Source: Heterostelium multicystogenum (taxonomy: Eukaryota > Evosea > Eumycetozoa > Acytosteliales > Acytosteliaceae). Taken from it: a stretch of 59,115 nt of DNA. The stretch covers positions 1 through 59,115 of the forward strand of contig RCNN01000163.1 of the NCBI GenBank assembly GCA_003667245.1. Reading direction: 5' to 3'. A program made the position numbers and the translations under genes. The stretch's first letter is position 1; every line of letters begins with the position of its first letter. The notes under the pieces were generated by a model. That model ran no database searches. It was not told the origin of the DNA and worked only from the letters and a program-made list of their open reading frames with translations. Below, one piece after another: positions 47,654 to 56,705 of this stretch.

Positions 47654-49730
47654 ATGGATAGCTTTTTTTATTAAGCCAGGTAGTGCACCTGGAACTGGAA
47701 ATAGAGTCGCAAAAGCCTCTAGAGGTGGTGCTCCAAACAAAGCTTCCGTTTCAAGAGGTGGAGGTAGAGGTGGTGCTAGCAATGGACTCTCCAGAGGCGG
47801 AAGAGGTGGAAGCAGAGGTGGTGCCCCTTCAAGAGGAGGAAGAGGTGGAAGCAGAGGTGGTACCAGCAATGGATTTCTCCAGAGGAGGCAGAGGTGGAAG
47901 CAGAGCTCCTAGATCACGTGAAAGTCAAGTTAATGAATATGATGACGAATATTATAAAGATGACAATGAAAAGGATCAGGATGACAGTGAAGAGAGTTCA
48001 CAGGATGAATCAGATGATCAACCAAATAATAATAGTAATAATAATGAAAGCGACTCCGATGACAATAGCAGTATGGAAGACAACGGTGATGATGACGATG
48101 AAGAGAGGAAAATGAAAATGGAAAGAGAAAGAGAAGTGTACCATCGATGAAGACGAGGAAACTGCCGACGAAAAAAGAATTAGAATTGCCAAAGAATATT
48201 TACGAAAGTTATCAGCTGTCAAAGGTGAATTGGCAGACATTGATGATGTACACCAAGATAGAGTAAGTCCATTATCTATCATCCCATCCTTTATACTAGG
48301 TTAGTTTCGACATATACTAAAATCCAATCTCGAATCATATAGTTGAAGCAATCATATAAGTATCAAAGAGAACTGAAGGGACATATCTCTGAAACTAAAG
48401 ATTACCGACAAGAATATTAGTTATTTGAAGGGACACAATCAACCAATTACATGCATCGTTTTAAGTGACGATGAGAAGTTTTTATATAGTGCATCTAAAG
48501 ATGCAATCATTAAGTGTAGGTAGACTTGATCTAAGGTACTCTATGCCAATCATATCCTGACAGTTCAATCGAATATTACTACAATTGTAGGGGATTTAAG
48601 TACAAAAGAAAAGTTATTTAAGATTAAAGCATTTGTCAACTCAAAGAAACATAGAGATTTTGATTAAGCAACAACAGCATATGACAGAAACTACTGAAGC
48701 TCCAATCAAGCTGGAGAAAGATAAGGAGACAAACAGTTATTACAGGAAGAATTTTGGCAATGGCTTTGTCATATGACGGTAAATATCTGGTCACTGGTGG
48801 CGAGGAGAAGGTCATTAAGGTTTGGGATACAGAAGACAACCATCGTATTGTCGAGACATTCCGTGGTCACAAAGATATCGTATCAGCACTGGCATTCAGA
48901 AAGGGAACATACACCTTGTATTCTGGTTCCTACGATCGTACCCTTAGAATCTGGGATCTCACTCAAATGGCTTTCGTAGACACACGTTATGGACACCAGA
49001 ATCCAATTACCTCCATCGACGCATTGGCACGTGAGCGTTGTATCACCTCAGGAAACGATCGTACCTGTCGTATTTGGAAGATTCCAGAGGAGACTCAATT
49101 GATTTTCCGTGGTCACCAGCAGTCAATCGATAAGGTTGCTTTGCTAGCCGAAGACAGATTCATCTCGGCATCTCAAGATGGATCAATTCAACTTTGGAAC
49201 GTAGTCAAGCGTAATCCAACACATATTCAAAACAATGTACATCCAAAATCAGCTTTGCCATGGGTATCATCGATTGCTTGTGTCAAGTTTGCCGACATCG
49301 TTTCATCTGGTTCATGCGACGGTCGAATCAGACTCTGGGGAGTCTATGGTGATAAGCTAAAAGAAGTAAATACAATTAAAATAGTAAGTATCACGACTGA
49401 CTAGCTTAACAACGTTGATTTATTTGCTAACGCGCTCGTTATTTAGGACGGATTCATCAACGATATGACATTTACAAAGGACGGAAGTTTATTATATGCT
49501 GCAATTGGTCAGGAAACATAGATTTGGAAGATGGCACAGAGTCAATGTAAAGAACACCGTAGCAATCATTAATTTAGACAGCACTCAAGAAAAGAAAGAC
49601 AATTGAAGATGAAGAACAAGAACATGTAGATGATGATAATGAAGACCAAGATGAAGAGTTAGAGGAGGAAGAGGAAGAGGAAGACGAAGTTGAACAAGAT
49701 CAACAAGAAGATGAAGAAGACGACGAATAA
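47654..49730 (+). CDS. rrp9: U3 snoRNP WD40 protein Rrp9 (U3-55K)
   Basis: Nucleolar U3 snoRNP component needed for 18S rRNA processing. The start is ATG 47654 (MDSFFIKPGSAPGTG), in frame only if the T run 47663-47669 is shortened by one. Next comes an RGG-rich domain (47740-47910, repeated SRGGRGGSRGG), then an acidic Asp/Glu/Asn stretch, then the Rrp9 signature EETADEKRIRIAKEYLRKLS and DIDDVHQDR. An intron at 48263-48342 precedes LKGH. WD40 repeats follow: DDEKFLYSASKDAIIKWDLS across the intron 48516-48590, LSYDGKYLVTGGEEKVIKVW, FRGHKDIVSALAFRKGTYTL, YSGSYDRTLRIWDL, RCITSGNDRTCRIWKIPEET, QLIFRGHQQSIDKVALLAED and SSGSCDGRIRLWGV. After the intron 49384-49446 comes GFINDMTFTKDG, then AIGQEHRFGRWHRV in the corrected frame, and a strongly acidic tail to the stop at 49730. 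Frameshifts also occur near 47875, 48135, 48410, 48660, 49520 and 49600. Confidence 0.93.
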
Positions 49731-49768
49731 ACATAATATATAAAATATAAGCTGTCGATTTATATAAT

Positions 49769-50626
49769 TTAAATATCTACAATTACATAGATATCTGTTT
49801 TATCAGGTTTCTCTTCAATCTTCATGCATGAATAGGTAATAGCTTTAATTTCAGTTCCGGTGGTATGCTTTGATTTGTCTAAAACAACCCCCCTTCTATA
49901 ATTAGTTATGTTGTGTTGCTTATTAGTTGATGTTGGGCTGAAGAATATATCTAAATCATAATGTTACATACCCAGTTGCTGTAATCTTGAAATTGACTTT
50001 ATCAATAGATAAAACTTTGATCTCTTTGAATACAATAAACTCGGTATTAAATATGAATAAGAATTCGTCTAAATAGGCAAATAGGAGACTGTCAAGGTCA
50101 TGTGCTTCGAGATTCACCGTTTGCTCTACAATTTCATCTTCAGAATGTTGATCGAAATGTACAGAGTCCAACTCCACCATATAGTTCATCATTGCCAATG
50201 CCATCTGTTCGAAAGCAATACCTATATTATGACCCCCTTCACATCATCATTTTCATAGAGTTAGTTATCTTCTCGGATGCTTTGATGCCATCATACTCCT
50301 TATATAAAGATCTACATACATGTGTGCTAAATATAATGAAATGTATTTGGTTCCAATGGCAATAGAACAACCAACATAGATTCAGCAGTAATAGTAATAT
50401 AGGTATTGTTGTCAGTCAAAATGATCATCATTTTAATACACTCTATTAGAGAGCTTCAGATTGATGAGGTAAAGCATACAAACATAATATCGGCAGTGTG
50501 ATCCAAATCTATAGATGATTATGAATATAATAGCAAAAAAGATAACACATTAGTATACTTGTATCTACAATAGGTAGAGCAATGATATGTACATTCGAAT
50601 TGACTTAGTTGACCAAAGCTTGACAT
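49769..50626 (-). CDS. Archease, cofactor of the RtcB tRNA ligase
   Basis: Archease supports multiple-turnover activity of the RtcB RNA ligase in tRNA splicing. Seen on the minus strand: LDHTADI at about 50510-50490, holding the N-terminal metal-binding Asp motif; IAFEQMALAMMNYMVELDSV at 50225-50166; AHDLDSLLFAYLDEFLFIFN; EFIVFKEIKVLSIDKVNFKI; and, after an intron at about 49970-49895, RRGVVLDKSKHTTGTEIKAI and TYSCMKIEEKP, with VDI before the stop at 49769. These match archease strand by strand, including the KH..GTEIKAITY motif. The DNA between 50480 and 50240 is not clearly coding and is probably an intron. The start is uncertain; ATG 50626 is the best candidate, with a small intron at about 50570-50518. 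Confidence 0.82.
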
Positions 50627-50870
50627 GATTTAGAGATCAAAGATATATTATTATTATCAACTAGATAGCAATTATTAAAGTGTTTTTCTTAGAAATAATC
50701 ATAGTAACATTTTTCAAAAAAATAACATTCATTCATTCATTATTTCTGTTTGAAGAAATAGATTGTGAATCTATTATTACCATTACTATCACTATCACCA
50801 TTATTTATTATTATTATTTTATTATTAGATTGTTAGCTATACACATATATATATCAATAGTGATTGATAA

Positions 50871-53800
50871 ATGAAGAGTAGAAAAACAGATGGAGATCAG
50901 TCTCCAAATTCAAACTCTGTAGATAATAATACCCATGATAATCAAGACGATAATAATAATAATAATAATATTAATAGCAATAATAATAATAACAGAAATG
51001 CTAATGGTATCAATAGTGCACCCAACAAAAAGAGAAAACCAACTAAACGTATTGAATACGACGATGATGAAGATGATATTTTTAAAGATGGTTTTGGTGC
51101 CATTGCTATGAAGAATTTGAAATTTGGAAATGGTGATACAAGTGGATTTAGCACAGGCGGAGGCTTTGGAGCTTCTGGTGGATTTAGTTCGGGTGGAGGT
51201 TTTAGTGCTGCTGGTGGATTTAGTATCCCAGTACCCAGTACTGGTGGCGGAGGAGCTGGTTCCTTTATGGGATTTAGTACTGGCGGTGGTGCCGCCATCG
51301 CAATCAGTGAAGAGCACTTGAAGAAAGCTCAACAAAGTATTTTCAACATTGAATTAGATTTAAATCCAAATTTATTGGAAGAAGACCTATCAGAGTTCAT
51401 GCCCATCAATAAACTAGAAACCCTGAAGATGATACTGATAAATCTAATTACAGCCCTAGTCCGAATACCAATACTTCCAAAAATAATAAACCACCAATTG
51501 CCAAGGCGAATGGAAGTGGAGGTCATAATAGCAATAATAATAGTAATAATAGAAATAATAACAGCAGTAATAATAGTAATAATAATAATAATAATAGCAA
51601 TAATACTAAGCAACAATCTTCTCCACCTCAATCAACACCTTCCAAGTTTTCCAACCTCAATCCACTATTTTCTTATTCTGGTACACCAATCGCAAAGAAG
51701 GCTCCCTTAATTTCAAAATCACCACCAACAACAACAACGACAAACAACAACAAATCATAAAACAACATCAACTAATTCAGATTTTATAACTCCAGCAAAA
51801 AGATCAATAGATAAACCATCGAGTCCTGTCTCCAGATCACCACCAATACAACCTAGTTTTGATAAAATACAAACCTCTACAACTTCAACGACAGCTGCCC
51901 AAACAACAACAAATAACAAATCATCTGATCATAATATTCTGACCACAGTAAACCAACCGTCAACATCTGTTTCCAAATCACCGCCTAATCAACAGAGTTT
52001 AGATAAAACATCCACTACACCAACAACACCAACACCAACCAAAATCAAACCGATTCAAAGAGCAAAGAAAACAGGCTTTATATCCCCAATTAAAGATGCA
52101 AATCAAGCTTTACCCATCACCAACCAGACCCCAACCAAGGCTTTACAAATTGTAAAACCAGCAACTGGTGGACTGAAACCCCTTCCAAAGCAAACATTAT
52201 ACCAGAAAAATATACCTCAACCATTACCTCCTCCGGTAACTCCAAATGATAGTGTTGACAATAGGGAAGGAATGAAGCCACAGCAACAATTGCGGCTGAC
52301 GGATGGTAAAAAGCGACTGCGAGATTTAGGTACACCTTTCAGTGATAGTTATGTGAACTTGGTATCAAAAGAGGTTTGTGCAGTCAACAGAAGCAATGCA
52401 ATCGATTTCCAATTTGAAAATACACCCGAATCAAAACAAAGAGGATTCAGACTGAAGCGAATTGGAATAAGTGAGATTTGCAACTATTTTATACGTGAGA
52501 TGCAACCAGACCTGTTCACTGATGAATGGATGGAAAATCATTACACCTGGATAGTATGGAAGTTGGCTGCCATGGAAATGGCATTTCCTAAACAACTGGG
52601 TGGAAAATATCTCACGATCCAGCGTGTATTGAATCAGTTAAAATACAGAATCAATCGTGAGCTCGTCCAATCAAAATTCTCGATTCTCCGCAAGATATAC
52701 CAACTCGACCACGCCCCTGAATGTCACATGATTCTTTGTATATCAAACATCCTATCATATGGCAATGAACAAAAAGAAACTGAAGATGACAAGTCAAACG
52801 ATAATCGCAATCGATTTCCACAGGCAGTCATTGAGCTGACAGACGGATGGTATGCAATGAAAGCTATTTTGGATCCGCACTTGACATGGTGTTTAACAAA
52901 AAAGAAACTTTTTGTTGGGCAGAAACTAAGAGTTCAGAATTCAAAGATGACTGGCAACAAGATGGTTGTGAGCCTCTTGAACCTAATGCTGCGAATGTTT
53001 ATCTTCAATTGTTTACCAACTCTACCAGAAGAGCTGCTTGGCATGAAACACTTGGACTCCAAAGACAAGCAAATTTTCCAGTAACTCTCCAGTCAATTAT
53101 TCCTGGTGGAGGAGTTGCCGTGTGTGTACACACCAAAATCCTTGTATGTTTATTACTGTAGACCTGATTTGAGGGAACAAACTAATTAACACGTGAAACA
53201 AACAGAAAAACCTACTATTTATATTATAAAGAGATTGTGTCGGATGGAAATACTACTCAAACTATTTATAGAAGCAAAGAGCAAGAAGAGAAGTATCAAA
53301 GTGAGTTGAATTCAAAATTGGAAATGCTTTTAGAGCAAAAAGACCTACGAAATACAAGAGCAGATAGAAAAAGAAAACGCTCAATCTAAAAAGAAAAAGT
53401 AATAATACGAATTCAAGTAAGTATATTTTTAAAGCAAAGTTAACTTTGATATGTGGACTAACCTCTCTAAATTTCATCAATTCAATTAAAAGATATTTCC
53501 AAGATTACAGATGCTAATACCTTGTATAATTTGTATGTGAGCAGCGATTATTCTGAAGAATTCATATCTAAATTGAATGAAGATCAGCAAAGTCTTCTGG
53601 AGATGGAAATTGGTAAACAAAAGAATGCAAATGTTGATCGTGTTAGAGATGAAGTAAATGAATGGACCGAATCCAATGCCTTATTTAAAAAGAGAAATGT
53701 TGTACCTGTTTTGAAGTTCCGTGTCATGGATTTACTGGCACGAGGTGGATCGTCAAATGTTGCAAGCAGTTCTAATGAAAACTCTGTTGAAGTAAAAAAG

Positions 53801-55208
53801 CATTCCCCAGAATGGCAACTCATACCTCTCCCCTAAAGAGATATATGATAATGTTGAAGAGCTACCACTGTTCCTCCCAAGCGGAAGCAATGGTCCATCA
53901 TTGTCCACAACGAATGACCCCAAGAAACTGATTGCAGATGGCAAGTTTTTACAATATACTCCACTCCCTCCCGTCCAACTTAGTTTTGAGCCAAAGGAAT
54001 CTTCTGCAATAGCCACTCATCAGAACTCAGTCCCATCGAATGGAGCGGAAACAACACTTTATTTTACAGATCCATCACCGGATGTCAGCCAAATTAAAGC
54101 CAATGAGTCCTATAAGTTCTACTATGTTCAACCTCAGCAATTTTTACTATTCGAAACACCAACAAAATAGGAAATCGTCAAACAACCAGATTGCTGAGAT
54201 ACAAACATCAAAAAGAACAACATTCGAACAAATACTCCAAACCAATACCAGTGCCAACACTACACCGAAAACAGAAGCAACCTGTAGCAAATCCAGTATT
54301 GTCATGCCACTGAGCTACTATGTAGGTCAGCCCAATAGAAATCAATCGGATTGTGAATTGGTTGGATTACTTCTTTATGTAGGTGAATGGCAGTCGCAAG
54401 TCAGTGGAAAACGTTGCGAAGGCAGCAGAGTACTCTATATGGCAGACTCCAGCGGGTACATTGCTATGATATATATGACAAGAGTTGCTTGGCTAAAGGA
54501 TGATTCATCTCCATTGCCTGACCTCCAAATTCAAATACCTGTTCCAGATGGATACACAAACAAATTCTTTACTCTTTCCAAGAAACAATATCCATTAGTT
54601 CATATCTCCAATTTGAAATTTAGTTGCTACGACTCCATAAACGAACTTCTGCACTTTACTACTAAGGATCTCATCGAAGTTTCTGCAAACCCAAGATCGA
54701 ACCCGGCGAAAGAATGTTTCCAAACACTTTCTCAGTGGCTCAGCTCGTAAGCATCAACACACAATTGTAAATGAGCAACAATCACTAACTACTTTTGTTA
54801 TTTCTATTCTAGATCACCAGGTTTGTTTTCTATTTTCACCAACAGAGTTAAATCTGCTTTTGTTACAAAACCACAACCAGAATTACAAACAACCAATACT
54901 ACAACAACAACAACAACAACCGCTACAAGATGACCCAAACATATCAATTGAAGAGGATCCTTTTGATTTTGGGTCATATGTAGAAACAACGGAACAAAAC
55001 AACAATAATGTATATTCAAACAAATAACATGATAATTGATCAACCATCAAATGATAAAAGTTCATCGGATGCTGATGACAGCAATGCTAAAAATGCAAAT
55101 GATAATAATACAAGTAATGGGGATGATCAATCAGATCCGTCGACTCAAGAAATGACAGCAACACAAGCAGTTGTAATGACCGATATCATCTTTGATGACA
55201 TTGAATGA
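50871..55208 (+). CDS. brca2: BRCA2 homologue, RAD51 loader
   Basis: Predicted mediator of homologous recombination that loads RAD51 on single-stranded DNA. ATG 50871; Asn/Asp-rich leader; basic NKKRKPTKR; Gly/Phe-rich array with a BRC repeat (residues about 92-158, listed separately); a long disordered Ser/Thr/Pro/Asn region (51450-52250). Then comes the BRCA2 DNA-binding domain. The helical domain has WMENHYTWIVWKLAAMEMAF, YLTIQRVLNQLKYRINREL and MILCISNILSYG. OB1 has AVIELTDGWYAMKAILDPHL, KLFVGQKLRVQN and, after a slip near 52945, LQLFTNSTRRAAWHETLGLQ. A short charged, tower-like helix lies at 53270-53400. OB2 has FISKLNEDQQSLLEMEIGKQ and VPVLKFRVMDLLARG. OB3 has DCELVGLLLYVGEWQSQVSG and RVLYMADSSGYIAMIYM. 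The C-terminal tail is acidic (ISIEEDPFDFGSYVETTEQ). Introns lie at about 53143-53205, 53416-53491 and 54749-54812. Frameshifts occur near 51425, 51750, 52945, 53385, 53830, 54160 and 55020. The protein may end at 55026 instead of 55208 if the last slip is not an error. Confidence 0.93.
51144..51344 (+). repeat. Gly/Phe-rich array with FxxA-like motifs ending in a BRC repeat
   Basis: Residues about 92-158 of the BRCA2 homologue. The last unit, GFSTGGGAAIAISEEHLKKA followed by QQSIF, matches the BRC consensus (FxTAsGK, then iSeexLxkA, then F), with Gly in place of the usual Ala in FSTA. Before it are spaced half-units GFSTGGG, FGAS, FSSGGG and FSAAGG. FSAA is a genuine FxxA, the RAD51-binding core. 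The units look like duplicated and decayed copies of the first half of a BRC repeat. Confidence 0.75.
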
Positions 55209-56032
55209 ATAAAGTCAATTAATTTTTTTTTAATTTAAAACCTCTCTAATAACGAAGGATCGGATGACAAAAGTTTGTTTTCATTAGCATCATAGCGGAG
55301 AATAGAGTTTGGCGCAAACAGAAGAATAAAACAAGTCAAAGAAGTAGTTTTTTTTCTTTTTTTATCCACTTCATCCTCCGATGATAATCAGAATAACTAC
55401 TATTAAAGGAGTTTGTTGCATGTAATCATTGGGAATCAAATTAAATAATGTAGTCTACGACTGCGTGGTGAAGCATTTGAAATAGCCTGCATCGATTAAT
55501 GATACATCTTGGCCCCCTATTTTATCACTGACTGCTCAGAGGTGAGGTGATTGAAGTGAATTTTTAAAAATGCAAATCAAAAAGATAGATATTTATTTTT
55601 AAAAAACAGATGACAACCTAAAAAAGCCACATGCTAACCATAACTTCACAGAGAGATAGTTTTTTTTGAGAAAAACAACCTACGAATAATATCTATCTGA
55701 CATTATCAATATTTTAATATTATTTTAATAATGAATTGTGAATGATGCATGAGACCTTCCAACACTGATTTACTTTGAGGCAGATTTTCATCATTTCATT
55801 CAACAACAACTGTACATCAAACCAATCACAAACCATCCTTAAAGTTTCACCATTAATATTTTTATTTTTAACAATCAGATTATTACAATTCAATAAATAT
55901 TATTTTTGATCAATTAATTAATTAATTATATATATATAGATAGAATATTATTTATTTATTTATTTATTATATTAATATGAATTTTATTACAAACACCACA
56001 GACCTACTAGACAAGCAACTCAAACATCAATC

Positions 56033-56068
56033 TATCCATCCATCAATCAATCAATCAATCAATCACAT
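56033..56068. repeat. ATCC/ATCA tetranucleotide repeat
   Basis: Tandem CATC and then AATC units (catccatccatcaatcaatc and further copies), about nine units. A typical dictyostelid intergenic microsatellite. Confidence 0.7.
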
Positions 56069-56448
56069 AAATAGATATAAAACTGTATTTTTAAATTTAG
56101 ACTTAAAATAAAAAGCTTTTCAAAATTAAAACACATCAAACCATCATCATTGCAACGACCAACAACAAATAGTAGTAGTAGTTTTCATTCACATTGGTTG
56201 TTGTTTTTTTTTTTTTTGTTTTTTGCAAAAGAATAATTTATTATTATTTTATTCATTGTGAATTACATTCTGATTAAACCTCACATTGCATTCAAAAACA
56301 CCACCCCTTCTATCTCACTACAACCCACCACCATCATCATCAAAATCATTCTTTAGTTTAAAAATACTAAAATATTTCAGCAGTATAATCTGACGAATTT
56401 CATAAGATAATTCGATTTGGTTTAACTCGCTAATTACTTGTACATAAC

Positions 56449-56512
56449 ATTACATTACATTTCATTACAGAATATATATTATTTTATATCATATTACATT
56501 ACATTACATTAG
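56449..56512. repeat. Interrupted ACATT/ATTAC pentanucleotide repeat
   Basis: Two clusters of acatt units (taacattacattacattt and catattacattacattacat) separated by an AT-only segment, upstream of the kinase gene. Confidence 0.65.
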
Positions 56513-56705
56513 ATCGACAGTAATATTGTATCATTCATCCTCTCTCATTCTCATTCAGTTCAGTCAGTCTGTTATATAGCATCATAATATATTTTTAGTT
56601 TATTCGGTTTTTATCATCTCAATCCTAGAAGTAGTTAGCATAAGAATATTAATATTGTTATTGAGTGGAGTGCTTGGGTGTTTGTTTGGAGAAGTATTTG
56701 TTTAG

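Larger units (their letters stand above)
55209..56705. promoter_or_regulatory. Intergenic region and promoter of the kinase gene
   Basis: About 1.5 kb between two plus-strand genes. 55240-55560 is richer in GC and non-repetitive. The rest is AT-rich with simple repeats: TTATTTATTTATTTATT (55950-55970), ATCC/ATCA repeats (56033-56068), TAGTAGTAG (56171-56182), a T run (56204-56218) and ACATT/ATTAC repeats (56449-56512). A CATCC/CTCTCATTCTCATTCA pyrimidine-rich stretch at 56535-56560 could mark the 5' UTR. No RNA gene could be confirmed. Confidence 0.45.

Noticed and set aside
55360..55560. Possible C/D box snoRNA (GATGATAA and CTGA-like boxes)
   Set aside because: The C box departs from RTGATGA, there is no terminal stem, and no guide match could be checked.
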